A program made the position numbers and the translations under genes. A model generated the notes under the pieces. The model was not told where the DNA came from. It worked only from the letters and a program-made list of their open reading frames with translations, and did not search any database. 53,221 nt of DNA from NCBI GenBank assembly GCA_025362575.1, contig JANYIQ010000011.1, positions 1 through 53,221 of the forward strand, given 5' to 3'. The first letter of the stretch is position 1. Every line of letters starts with the position of its first letter. This document shows positions 43,664 to 52,527 of the stretch, one piece after another. The DNA comes from Bacteroidia bacterium. Its GTDB lineage: Bacteria > Bacteroidota > Bacteroidia > B-17B0 > Aurantibacillaceae.

Positions 43664-44317
43664 TTACTTCTCATTATAATTAATATGCTTGCCATTGGTA
43701 CCGCGCCACCTTTGCCATTTGCTTTCTCGGTCGGGTAAGGCAACAAAGTTCGGAATTTTGTAGGGCAAGTAATTTATGGGCGGATTGGTATGCATCATGG
43801 TTTTTAAGGTATCAAAGAGCACCGGCAAACGAGCAAGATCTTTGGTTCTTTTTCTAACAAAACGATAAAGCAATTTGGTTTGAAAAGGATCTGTTGCCAG
43901 GGCCACAGTGTTGAAACCCTTGGCTTTTGCCATTTTATAACCATACCAGATGTTTTCTGTACTATGCTCGGCTTTTTCTTCAACAAAAATATTTTGTTCC
44001 GGCACACCCAATTCGATGGCATATAACTTCATTATTTTGGCCTCCACATAAGGAGAATATACCGAACTGCCACTCATAATAATATTTTTGGCGATCCCCT
44101 TCTTAAATAGATTAACCGACCATAATACCCGCATTTGCATGATGCGATCCCACTCAGGATCAACAAAGGGAACGCCGGGAACAATAATAGCATCATATTG
44201 AGGATGCTTTTTGAGCGCACGAGCGTACATTTTGTTTGACGAGGGCCTGAACAAATAGCAACTGTTCAACAGTACAAGAAAAAAGGCAAGGAAGCCAAGT
44301 CGGAAAATGTTCTTCAT
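43664..44317 (-). CDS. DUF218 (YdcF/SanA-like) lipoprotein
   Basis: From the ATG at 44317 the protein is 217 residues with a lipoprotein signal (FLAFFLVLLNSC). DUF218 signature: DAIIVPGVPFVDPEWDRIM, KNIIMSGSSVYSPYVEA, VEEKAEHSTENIWY, LATDPFQTKLLY. SanA/YdcF proteins are linked to envelope barrier function; the activity is unknown. The longer frame to 44413 adds a non-signal-like stretch, so it is not used. Divergent from the TPR protein. Confidence 0.8.
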   Translation of the reverse strand: MKNIFRLGFLAFFLVLLNSCYLFRPSSNKMYARALKKHPQYDAIIVPGVPFVDPEWDRIMQMRVLWSVNLFKKGIAKNIIMSGSSVYSPYVEAKIMKLYAIELGVPEQNIFVEEKAEHSTENIWYGYKMAKAKGFNTVALATDPFQTKLLYRFVRKRTKDLARLPVLFDTLKTMMHTNPPINYLPYKIPNFVALPDRESKWQRWRGTNGKHINYNEK

Positions 44318-44419
44318 AATTTGTAAGTAGTTAAAGATAATAACAAACTCATAAACAGATGCAAATTTTGAAAATGATTTAGTATAAATTAGTATTTTAG
44401 TCACATATAACATAAGCCA

Positions 44420-45472
44420 ATGAAAAAGATCATTACTACATTATTTATGGCACTAAGCTGTTACGTCTTTTCGCAAGATACAGTTAAGGTTGCTTCTCAG
44501 CTTACTCCTGAACAACAGGCCGAAGCCGATTACAACAGCGGCATTGAACAGTTGAAACGAAAAGACTATTTAACAGCTGTAGATTTTTTTACTAAAAGTG
44601 TGGCTGTAAAGCCTGATTTTGATAAGGCGTTCTATAATCGCGCGGTAGCGTTAACACAATTAAAACGCTATACAGAAGCTTATCAGGATATCAATAAGGT
44701 AATTGCTAAATCACCACAAAACGCCGATGCTTATTTTACAAAAAGCCTTATCTTTTTTAACGACAATAAAAAAGATTCGCAACTGGTAGCATTGGATAAA
44801 TGCCTTGCTGTGAACGCGAATCACTCAGAAGCAAATTATTACAAAGGCCTTGTGCTTTATGAGAACGGCGAATATAAAACAGCCATCGATAACTACAACA
44901 AAGCCATTGCCGGAAATGCAAATTATATTTATGCCTACAACGACAGAGCCAGCGCAAAACGCGCACTTAGCGACCTTGCAGGAAGTATTGCCGATTACGA
45001 AAAGGCGATCAGCATGGATGATAAAGATGCCTTTTTGTATAATAATTTAGGCTCAGCTTACCGCGAGAATAAAAATTATGCAAAAGCTATTGAATCTTAT
45101 AATAAAGCCTTGCAGGTAAATGAAAAATATCTGATCGCGTTAACAAACCGAGGTGCTGCAAAGCTTGAGGACAATAATTTAAAAGGTGCTCATGATGATT
45201 TTGAAGAGGCGCTTCGTAAGGACCCAAGTAATTCCTCTGCTTTTAACGGTCTTGCATCGGTTTATATAAAGCAAAAAGAGTATCAAAAAGCAAAAGACAT
45301 GGCCAATAAAGCCATTCAATCCAATGCGAAGAACGGCCCGGCTTATTTTAATCGTGGTATTGCACGCCAGATGTTGAGAGAAGATGAAGGCAGTTGTGCC
45401 GATTGGAAAAAAGCCGCTGAACTTGGTGTTGCTGCGGCAAAATCTTTTGTTAACTCAGACTGTAGCGAATAA
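44420..45472 (+). CDS. Secreted TPR-repeat protein
   Basis: A 350-residue protein with a signal peptide (IITTLFMALSCYVFSQ) and about eight 34-residue TPR units (for example AFYNRAVALTQLKRYTEAYQDINKVI, AYNDRASAKRALSDLAGSIADYEKAI, LYNNLGSAYRENKNYAKAIESYNKAL). The last unit holds a CADWKKAAELG motif seen at the end of many Bacteroidota TPR proteins. Probably a periplasmic scaffold. Located 18 bp before the PorE-like gene, so cotranscribed with it. Confidence 0.85.
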   Translation: MKKIITTLFMALSCYVFSQDTVKVASQLTPEQQAEADYNSGIEQLKRKDYLTAVDFFTKSVAVKPDFDKAFYNRAVALTQLKRYTEAYQDINKVIAKSPQNADAYFTKSLIFFNDNKKDSQLVALDKCLAVNANHSEANYYKGLVLYENGEYKTAIDNYNKAIAGNANYIYAYNDRASAKRALSDLAGSIADYEKAISMDDKDAFLYNNLGSAYRENKNYAKAIESYNKALQVNEKYLIALTNRGAAKLEDNNLKGAHDDFEEALRKDPSNSSAFNGLASVYIKQKEYQKAKDMANKAIQSNAKNGPAYFNRGIARQMLREDEGSCADWKKAAELGVAAAKSFVNSDCSE

Positions 45473-45490
45473 ATATTTAAAGAAAAAATT

Positions 45491-47545
45491 ATGAAGAAAG
45501 TAATATACATATTGGCATTTTTAGGCTTACCGCTTAGTTATTTCGCTCAGGTGAACGTAGAATTTGAGAAGAAAAACTTTCCGGACAGAAAGGATCAGTT
45601 AAAAGAAGCCATTAATCAGTTTAAAGAAGGAAACGCAATTTTTGATGAAGGCGACAAACGATTTTTGTTAGCTGCCTTACCGCATTATCTGGAAGCACAA
45701 ACCTTTAATCCTAATAATGATCTACTTAATTTCAGGATAGGATATTGTTATTTGAATTCACACGATCAGGGAAGAGCTACAGAATACATTACAAAAGCCT
45801 ATCAGCTTAATCCGGCAGTTGATAAGAAGATCAGATTCTATTTGGGAAATGTTATTCAATTGAAATCGGAATGGACAAAAGCCATCACAGAATACGAAGC
45901 GTATAAAGCTACTGTAAGTTCAAAAGATGCTGCTGAATTGAAAATAGTGAATCGCCGCATTGAAGAATGCCGTAATGGAATAGAACTTTCTAAAACTCCG
46001 ATCCGTGTTTTTATTGATAATGTTGGTCAGGACATAAACGGTACTTTTGGTGATTATTCACCGGTGATCACTGCCGATGAGAGCATAATGATGTTTACGT
46101 CGCGTCGCCCCGGCGGAGTAAATCCGGCTTTGAGTGTTGAAGATAATCTGCCGCACGAAGACATCTGGGTTTCAACTAAAGTAAATAAAAAGTGGACCAC
46201 TGCAAGAAACATTGGATTGCCGGTGAATCTTGAACTGCACAACTCAGCTATTTGTTTATCGCCCGATGGAAATAAGTTAATTACGTATGATGGCTCAAAA
46301 CAAAACGGAGATCTTTTCATTTCTGAATTACATGGTGCGCTTTGGACCAAGCCTGAAACCCTTGGAAAGGCCATTAACTCCGACGGTCATGAGCCTTCAG
46401 CTTCGTTCTCATACGATGGAAAGGTGCTTTATTTTGTGAGTGATAGAAAAGAAGGTTTGGGTGGGCACGATATTTATTATTCTGTTATAAATGAAAAAGG
46501 AAAATTCGAAAAGGCAGTGAATATTGGCCCAACTTTAAATACTGAGTACGATGAAGATGGTGTTTACATGATGCCGGATGGTAAAACCATGTATTTCTCT
46601 TCAAAAGGCCACATGGGAATCGGCGGTTACGACATTTTCAAAACCACTTTAGAGAATGGAGTTTGGACAAAGCCGGTAAACGTTGGCATTCCTATTAATA
46701 CTCCCGACGATGATGTGTTTTATGTATTGGCTGCTAATGGTCGTCACGCTTATTATTCAAGTTCAAGCATGAAAGGTTATGGCGGACAGGATATTTTCAA
46801 GATCACGATTTTGGGACCCGAAAAACAACCTTTATTGAATACCGAAGATCAGTTATTAGCGATGGCAGCAAATCCAATTTCTAACTTAAAAACAGAAGGC
46901 GCTATTGAAAGCAAAGGCCCGAAAATGGCCTTATTGAAAGGTGTGATCACAGACGCAAAAACAAATGCTGTTTTAGAAGCAGCCATTGAATTATTTGATA
47001 ACGAAAAAAATATTTTATTGGCAACATTTAAATCGAACAGCTCAACCGGTCGCTACCTGGTTACTTTACCTGCCGGAAGAAACTATGGTATTGCCGTTAA
47101 AAAAGACGGATATTTATTCCATTCTGAAAACTTTATTATTGATCAAAATGCAGATTACATAGAGTATAATAAAGATGTTGCTCTAAAGAAGATCGAAGTG
47201 GGAAGTGTAATTGTGTTACGTAACATTTTCTTTGATTTTGATAAAGCAACAATTCGCCCTGAATCGGCCAGTGAATTGGATCGTTTGATCAAGTTATTGA
47301 ATGAGAATCCAACCATTAAAATTGAGTTGGGAAGCCATACCGACAGCAAGGGATCTGATGATTACAATATGAAATTATCGGATAACCGTTCGCGTTCGGT
47401 TGTAGACTACTTAATTACTAAGGGTATTGGGGCCGACCGCTTAACTGCAAAAGGTTATGGTGAAACAAAACCTATTGATACGAATGATACAGATGAAGGA
47501 CGTCAGAATAACCGACGCACCGAATTCAAGATCATGAGTAAGTAA
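45491..47545 (+). CDS. OmpA-family envelope protein with TPR, beta-propeller and CRD domains (PorE-like)
   Basis: A 684-residue protein. Order: signal peptide (IYILAFLGLPLSYFAQ), TPR helices to about residue 160 (ALPHYLEAQTFNPNNDLLNF), a PD40/WD40-like propeller about 180-440 (SPVITADESIMMFTSRRPGG, KVLYFVSDRKEGLGGHDIYY, KTMYFSSKGHMGIGGYDIF), a carboxypeptidase-regulatory domain about 480-560, and an OmpA domain (LGSHTDSKGSDDYNMKLSDN, GRQNNRRTEFKI). This is the order of PorE of the T9SS, which ties the machinery to peptidoglycan; several paralogues exist in most genomes, so the exact role is not certain. Confidence 0.82.
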   Translation: MKKVIYILAFLGLPLSYFAQVNVEFEKKNFPDRKDQLKEAINQFKEGNAIFDEGDKRFLLAALPHYLEAQTFNPNNDLLNFRIGYCYLNSHDQGRATEYITKAYQLNPAVDKKIRFYLGNVIQLKSEWTKAITEYEAYKATVSSKDAAELKIVNRRIEECRNGIELSKTPIRVFIDNVGQDINGTFGDYSPVITADESIMMFTSRRPGGVNPALSVEDNLPHEDIWVSTKVNKKWTTARNIGLPVNLELHNSAICLSPDGNKLITYDGSKQNGDLFISELHGALWTKPETLGKAINSDGHEPSASFSYDGKVLYFVSDRKEGLGGHDIYYSVINEKGKFEKAVNIGPTLNTEYDEDGVYMMPDGKTMYFSSKGHMGIGGYDIFKTTLENGVWTKPVNVGIPINTPDDDVFYVLAANGRHAYYSSSSMKGYGGQDIFKITILGPEKQPLLNTEDQLLAMAANPISNLKTEGAIESKGPKMALLKGVITDAKTNAVLEAAIELFDNEKNILLATFKSNSSTGRYLVTLPAGRNYGIAVKKDGYLFHSENFIIDQNADYIEYNKDVALKKIEVGSVIVLRNIFFDFDKATIRPESASELDRLIKLLNENPTIKIELGSHTDSKGSDDYNMKLSDNRSRSVVDYLITKGIGADRLTAKGYGETKPIDTNDTDEGRQNNRRTEFKIMSK

Positions 47546-48097
47546 TTAAATTTTGCTGTTCCTTAATGGGATGTAAGTCTTATCATTTTCAATAATGATA
47601 TGTCCCTGCGACTGTAAACTATTAATGATCTCGTAGAAGAATTCTTGCAATAATTTTTTGTCTGCCTTCCAGAAGTGTAGTACTGCGGCTTTCAGCGTAT
47701 CTTCAATACGTTCTATCTTGTTGAGTGCAATTCTGCTTAAGTAAAATAAGATCAGATCAGATTTTAATTGCAGAGCATCTTTTTCACTCTCATCTGTAAT
47801 TAAAGCTTTTGATTTTGCTTTCTGAATTTCTTTTTGCGCTTCTTTTTTCTGAGCCTCAATGCGCTTAACCGCCCAGCCATGGCCGTTTTCAAGGGCGCCG
47901 CACAAAAATCTCATCTGATGTTTTCTTTCGATGTAACGAACGAGAGTGCTTGGTCCTGCCTTGCGAGCCCAGTCTTTACGCTCGATGAGGAGGGCTTCGC
48001 CTTCTTTTAAGTTTAAAATGGAATTGAAAACATGTGAACTACGACCTTTTCCTTTAATGGGCAGTTGTTCGAACTCGGAAGCTGTAAGTTTTCTCAT
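47546..48097 (-). CDS. Hypothetical protein, 183 residues
   Basis: No family recognised. It has a conserved-looking basic start (MRKLTASEFEQLPIKGKGRSSHV), a central charged coiled-coil (RIEAQKKEAQKEIQKAKSKALI), and a C-terminal helix. A phrase SSHVFNSILNLKEGEALLIERKDW hints at a nucleic-acid- or phage-type small domain. Its stop directly abuts the PorE-like stop (no bases between). A strong 11-bp inverted repeat lies 53 bp upstream of its ATG. Confidence 0.6.
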   Translation of the reverse strand: MRKLTASEFEQLPIKGKGRSSHVFNSILNLKEGEALLIERKDWARKAGPSTLVRYIERKHQMRFLCGALENGHGWAVKRIEAQKKEAQKEIQKAKSKALITDESEKDALQLKSDLILFYLSRIALNKIERIEDTLKAAVLHFWKADKKLLQEFFYEIINSLQSQGHIIIENDKTYIPLRNSKI

Positions 48098-48149
48098 AGT
48101 TTGTTAATAACTTGTTCAAAACTACGAAAAATTGTGGATTAAACCACCA

Positions 48150-48183
48150 TTAATCGCTCTAAAGTGAAACTAAGAGCGATTAA
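48150..48183. promoter_or_regulatory. 11-bp perfect inverted repeat
   Basis: TTAATCGCTCT (48150-48160) pairs with AGAGCGATTAA (48173-48183) around a 12-nt centre (AAAGTGAAACTA). It lies between mscL and the hypothetical gene (minus strand), 53 bp before that gene's ATG. Not followed by a T run, so an operator or RNA stem is likelier than a simple terminator. Confidence 0.5.
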
Positions 48184-48330
48184 GCCATTGAGAATTAGGT
48201 TGTTAAACTATTCTTAAAATACTGTCTAACTGTTGTATAAATGCTGTTTAATTAGTTTAATGTATTATAAATCAAATGATTATGAGTCGTTTGAAAATAA
48301 TGAAATGCTGAGAAACAAAGCTAGAAAGGA

Positions 48331-48714
48331 CTACTTTTTAAGCGAATCCCGTATCTCCATTAATAATTTTTCGCTGTGTGTTGGCTCAGGAGCTGGGGCA
48401 GGGGCTTCAGCTTCTTTCTTTTTAGCGCTGTTAATGGCTTTTATTACCATGAATAGGGCAAATGCGATAATTATGAAAGAAATGATCTGAGAAATGAAGT
48501 TGCCATATTTAATTGCTGTGCCCGGTATAACTAATTGTGCCAGATCGGCCAGATTAGCGGCTTTTAAGGCTGGTGTAAGCACTGCAGGTGTAATAATATC
48601 ATCTACCAACGATTTAACTATACCGTTAAAGGCGCCGCCTATTACAACTCCGACCGCAAGGTCGATTACACTGCCACGCATGGCAAAGGCTTTGAATTCT
48701 GAAGAAAATCCCAT
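48331..48714 (-). CDS. mscL: Large-conductance mechanosensitive channel MscL
   Basis: A 127-residue channel subunit: amphipathic start (GFSSEFKAFAMRGSVIDLAVG), TM1 with the pore-lining VGVVIGGAFNGIVKSLVDDII, a short periplasmic loop, TM2 (FISQIISFIIIAFALFMVIKAI) and a charged cytoplasmic helix with a Pro/Ala linker (EAPAPAPEPTHSEKLLMEIR). Opens under membrane tension on hypo-osmotic shock. Eleven bases after the OmpA lipoprotein gene, so likely cotranscribed. Confidence 0.95.
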   Translation of the reverse strand: MGFSSEFKAFAMRGSVIDLAVGVVIGGAFNGIVKSLVDDIITPAVLTPALKAANLADLAQLVIPGTAIKYGNFISQIISFIIIAFALFMVIKAINSAKKKEAEAPAPAPEPTHSEKLLMEIRDSLKK

Positions 48715-48725
48715 GGGTATATATT

Positions 48726-49730
48726 TTAATTATTGTTTCCTAAAACTTTTAATAACTCATCTAATTTAGGAGTGAGTATGATCTCTGTCCTCCTGTTCTT
48801 TTTTCTTGCTTCCGGTGTTTTTGCCGGATCGATCGGGAAGAACTCGCCACGACCAGCCGAAGTGATACGCTTGGCATCAATAGTAGTTCCGGTAAGCATG
48901 ATCTTGGTTACCGATGTAGCGCGCATTACGCTTAAGTCCCAGTTATCTTTGATCTCACCTGCACCTTTCATCGGCACATCATCTGTATGTCCTTCCACCA
49001 TTACGTTTATGTCGGCATTCTGCTCTAATACTTTTGCTACATTCTTTAAAGCCTCAACACCTTTGGGCTCTACAGAGGTTTTACCGCTTGCAAATAGTAA
49101 ACTTTCGTCCATACTTACATAAACTTTTCCGTTTCTTGTGGTGATCGTTAAGCCTTTGTTCTCAAAGCCTACAAGAGCATCGCTTAATTTTTTTCTCAGG
49201 TCGGCTGCAGCCTGATCTTTTTTCCGTAACACATCTTCCAGTTCTGCTACTCTCGCTTCACGTTTTTTCAGTTCGGCCGATATGGCATCAAGATCCTGCT
49301 GCTGCTTGTTTAACTTAGCTTCCAGGGCTTTTAACTCATCCTGTTTTCTTAGTAATTGTTCTTGCGTTAACTGAAGTTCGCCGCTCAATTTTGCATTATC
49401 TTTCTCGCTGCCGGCAAGCATTTTATTGTATTTATCCAGTAACTGATCATTAATGTTATTCAGCTTTGTGTATTTGTCATTCAGCTGTCGGTAATTATTT
49501 CCCATTACAGTTGAATCCCTTTGCAAATTATAAAGTGACTTTTGGTTCTTGCCGTCAAGTTCTTTTAACTCGGCGTATCTGGCATCAGTTTCCTGAGATG
49601 ATTTTTTAAGGTTGGCATAATCCGTTTCGCAGCTATTTAGCTTAGCCTTTGTTTCTTCCATTAAACGCTGCGGAACACAAGCCCCCATTAAAAGACCAAG
49701 TGTTACAATTATTCCTTTTTTTATTGTCAT
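48726..49730 (-). CDS. OmpA-domain lipoprotein with coiled coil
   Basis: From the ATG at 49730 the protein is 334 residues, with a lipoprotein signal (GIIVTLGLLMGAC). Residues about 25-180 are coiled coil (MEETKAKLNSCETDYANLKK; EELKALEAKLNKQQQDL), then a MotB/OmpA-type domain (LFASGKTSVEPKGVEALKNVA; VEGHTDDVPMKG; KKNRRTEIIL). It likely anchors the envelope to peptidoglycan. A longer frame to 49832 adds a non-signal start. A -7 box is 18 bp upstream. mscL follows. Confidence 0.85.
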   Translation of the reverse strand: MTIKKGIIVTLGLLMGACVPQRLMEETKAKLNSCETDYANLKKSSQETDARYAELKELDGKNQKSLYNLQRDSTVMGNNYRQLNDKYTKLNNINDQLLDKYNKMLAGSEKDNAKLSGELQLTQEQLLRKQDELKALEAKLNKQQQDLDAISAELKKREARVAELEDVLRKKDQAAADLRKKLSDALVGFENKGLTITTRNGKVYVSMDESLLFASGKTSVEPKGVEALKNVAKVLEQNADINVMVEGHTDDVPMKGAGEIKDNWDLSVMRATSVTKIMLTGTTIDAKRITSAGRGEFFPIDPAKTPEARKKNRRTEIILTPKLDELLKVLGNNN

Positions 49731-49748
49731 GATATTAATTTTCTTACT

Positions 49749-49780
49749 CAAAGTTAAGGCAAGTTGCAAGGCTATATTTG
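49749..49780. promoter_or_regulatory. Divergent -7 boxes between OmpA lipoprotein and hypothetical gene
   Basis: On the minus strand TAACTTTG (49756-49749), 18 nt before the ATG at 49730; on the plus strand TATATTTG (49773-49780), 45 nt before the ATG at 49826. The boxes are 16 bp apart in a 95-bp divergent region. Confidence 0.4.
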
Positions 49781-49825
49781 AGCCATTAAGAAACTTTTTA
49801 ACAAGTGTTTTCGTATAAGTATGCA

Positions 49826-50557
49826 ATGGCAAGTCTTTCCGAAAATTGGATCACCGAACACCTCATGGACTTTGAGTACAAAAAGTACGTGCTTTTGGGC
49901 TATTTAAAACAGGTAAAAGAGCATTTTGGCGAGCAAAAACTGTATCCCGACCTCTCTGAACTGATTACGCATTACAAAAATCTGATCCAGCTCAAAAATA
50001 ACGCCACTGCTTTAGAGAATAATTTCAAAAAACCCATAAAAGGCATTGATTTCGAGAGCCTGAAATTCATATACGAGAACACGAACGAAGACGATTCTTT
50101 AAATGAGTTAAAACAGATTATTGAATACAGTGAGCCTTTATTAGCGAATGAACTAAGTAATGGAAAAACCATATTCGACTTTGCGGAACAAAACATAATT
50201 GTTGATCATATTGGTATCATGCCAATTTATAAGAACGAAGGTTATTTTTTACTTTATCCGTACCAGTCGAAAACAGTTTTTGCTTATAACTACAGTTTTT
50301 CAAAAGTAACTTTGCCGCAGCAGGAAGTATATGGTTTAAATAGCTCGCACTTTTCATCCTACACCATATCTCTGTCAAAGCCGGTAGATAAAATAAAACA
50401 GGAAATAATTCATGATAATCCGCTGTTGCCCAATCCGGCGGTATATTTATTTAAAGCCAAAGCCCCGCTTCCTAACGACGAAACCTTTCTTCCAATTGCC
50501 AAGCGGATCCTGTACAAAAGTTTACTTAAAAACAATGACCAACCGCCTGTTAAATAG
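49826..50557 (+). CDS. Conserved hypothetical protein, 243 residues
   Basis: From the ATG at 49826 (GTG at 49805 possible). Soluble, no signal peptide; the start (SENWITEHLMDFEYKKYVLLGYL) and the middle (YEYSEPLL-like and IGIMPIYKNEGYFLLYP) look like a family I have seen only in Bacteroidota, without known function. The C-terminal half is beta-rich (TVFAYNYSFSKVTLP) and ends ILYKSLLKNNDQPPVK. Sits between the OmpA lipoprotein (divergent) and acs (same strand, 60 bp). Confidence 0.6.
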   Translation: MASLSENWITEHLMDFEYKKYVLLGYLKQVKEHFGEQKLYPDLSELITHYKNLIQLKNNATALENNFKKPIKGIDFESLKFIYENTNEDDSLNELKQIIEYSEPLLANELSNGKTIFDFAEQNIIVDHIGIMPIYKNEGYFLLYPYQSKTVFAYNYSFSKVTLPQQEVYGLNSSHFSSYTISLSKPVDKIKQEIIHDNPLLPNPAVYLFKAKAPLPNDETFLPIAKRILYKSLLKNNDQPPVK

Positions 50558-50617
50558 TAATTAATATACTTTGAAATTATTTTTCTTAACCTTAATTTCA
50601 TTCGATAAATAAAGGTT

Positions 50618-52510
50618 ATGAAATCGATAAGCACTTTCGAAGAATACAAAAAAGAATATCAGTTTTCTGTTGAACAGCCCGAACAATTCTGGGAGGCAAA
50701 GGCTGAACAGTTCACCTGGAAAAAAAAGTGGGATAAAGTATTAGAATGGAATTTCTCTGAACCAAATGTAAAATGGTTCCTTGGCGGGAAAATGAATATT
50801 ACCGAAAACTGCCTTGACCGCCATTTGAAAGAGCGCGGAGATCAAACCGCCATAATTTGGGAAGCTAATGATCCTAATGAAGCATCAAAAAAAATCACTT
50901 ATAAAGAACTGCATTCTGAGGTTTGTCGTTTTGCAAATGTTTTAAAAAGTAACGGCGCTAAAAAAGGAGATCGTATTTGTATTTACATGCCCATGGTGCC
51001 TGAATTAGCGATCGCCGTTTTAGCCTGCGCCCGCATTGGTGCCATTCATTCGGTGGTATTCGGTGGTTTTTCTTTTAATTCTCTGGCGGATAGAATTCAC
51101 GATGCCGATTGCCACATGGTAATTACAGCAGATGGCGGTTTTCGCGGCGCAAAAGACATCCCTCTTAAATCGGTAGTTGACGAGGCTATTAAAACCTGTC
51201 CATCTGTGCAGAAGGTTATTGTTTTGAAACGCACAAAATGCGATGTTATAATGCAGGCGGGTCGTGATCTTTGGTGGCATGAAGAAGTGAAAAAAGTTTC
51301 TGATGATTGTTCTGCCGAGATCATGGATGCCGAGGACATGCTTTTTATTTTATACACCTCCGGCTCTACCGGAAAACCAAAAGGCGTTGTGCATTCCTGC
51401 GGCGGCTACATGGTTTACACCACCTATACTTTTGAAAATGTTTTTCAGTACAAGAACAACGAAGTATATTGGTGTACTGCCGATGTAGGTTGGATAACAG
51501 GGCATTCTTATTTGGTTTACGGGCCATTACTGGCCGGTGCCACAACACTAATGTTCGAAGGAATTCCTACTTATCCGGATGCGGGTCGGTTTTGGCAAGT
51601 GATCGATAAGCATAAGGTGAATATTTTTTACACCGCACCAACCGCCATACGTTCGCTTGAGGCAATGGGTCTGAATTTTGTGAAGCCTTATAAACTGGAT
51701 TCGCTGCGAGTGTTAGGCTCGGTAGGAGAACCTATAAATGTGGAAGCTTGGAACTGGTACAATGCGAACATCGGAAAAAATAGATGTCCGATAGTTGATA
51801 CCTGGTGGCAAACCGAAACCGGCGGCATCATGATATCGCCGCTGGCAGGAATAACACCGACCAAACCCGGATTTGCCACCTTACCCTTGCCTGGAGCTCA
51901 ACCCGTATTGGTTGATGAAAAAGGAATTGAACTGAAAGGCAACAATGTGGAAGGAAGATTATGCTTTGAGTTTCCGTGGCCGGGAATGATAAGATCAACT
52001 TATAACAATCATGCCCGCTGTAAGGAAGCTTATTTTTCTACTTACGCTAATTTGTATTTTACCGGAGATGGTTGTCGTAGGGATGAAGACGGTTATTACA
52101 GAATTACCGGAAGGGTAGACGATGTGATCAAAGTATCAGGGCATTTGTTAGGAACAGCAGAAATTGAAAGTGCTATTAACGAACATCCGGATATTGTGGA
52201 AAGCGCAGTAGTGGGTTTTCCTCACGACATTAAAGGTTGGGGAATTTATGCTTATGTGATCCAGGAACATTCCAGAAAAGATGTGGAAGAATTAAAAAAA
52301 GAGATCACGGCAACTGTAAATAAATTCATGGGTGCCATTGCTAAGCCCGATAAAATTCAAATTGTAAGCGGTTTACCAAAAACCAGAAGCGGAAAAATTA
52401 TGCGGAGGATCTTAAGAAAAATTTCTGAAGGAGAAGTAAATAATCTCGGCGATACCTCTACTTTATTGGATCCCGGGGTTGTTGAAGAAATTGTGAAAGG
52501 AAAAGTGTAA
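50618..52510 (+). CDS. acs: Acetyl-CoA synthetase (AMP-forming)
   Basis: A 630-residue adenylate-forming enzyme that converts acetate to acetyl-CoA. The ATP-binding P-loop YTSGSTGKPKGVVHSCGGY and the core motif DTWWQTETGG (acetate-CoA ligase type) are present. The hinge/A8 motif YRITGRVDDVIKVSGHLLG and the acetylatable Lys site PKTRSGKIMRRILRK are intact, so activity may be controlled by lysine acetylation. The N-terminal WEAKAEQFTWKKKWDKVLEWNF is usual for Acs. Length is normal. Confidence 0.95.
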   Translation: MKSISTFEEYKKEYQFSVEQPEQFWEAKAEQFTWKKKWDKVLEWNFSEPNVKWFLGGKMNITENCLDRHLKERGDQTAIIWEANDPNEASKKITYKELHSEVCRFANVLKSNGAKKGDRICIYMPMVPELAIAVLACARIGAIHSVVFGGFSFNSLADRIHDADCHMVITADGGFRGAKDIPLKSVVDEAIKTCPSVQKVIVLKRTKCDVIMQAGRDLWWHEEVKKVSDDCSAEIMDAEDMLFILYTSGSTGKPKGVVHSCGGYMVYTTYTFENVFQYKNNEVYWCTADVGWITGHSYLVYGPLLAGATTLMFEGIPTYPDAGRFWQVIDKHKVNIFYTAPTAIRSLEAMGLNFVKPYKLDSLRVLGSVGEPINVEAWNWYNANIGKNRCPIVDTWWQTETGGIMISPLAGITPTKPGFATLPLPGAQPVLVDEKGIELKGNNVEGRLCFEFPWPGMIRSTYNNHARCKEAYFSTYANLYFTGDGCRRDEDGYYRITGRVDDVIKVSGHLLGTAEIESAINEHPDIVESAVVGFPHDIKGWGIYAYVIQEHSRKDVEELKKEITATVNKFMGAIAKPDKIQIVSGLPKTRSGKIMRRILRKISEGEVNNLGDTSTLLDPGVVEEIVKGKV

Positions 52511-52527
52511 ATTGCACTATTCCTTGC

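Noticed and set aside
51020-51357. Antisense frames inside acs
   Set aside because: Shadows of a strongly conserved enzyme; no domain of their own.
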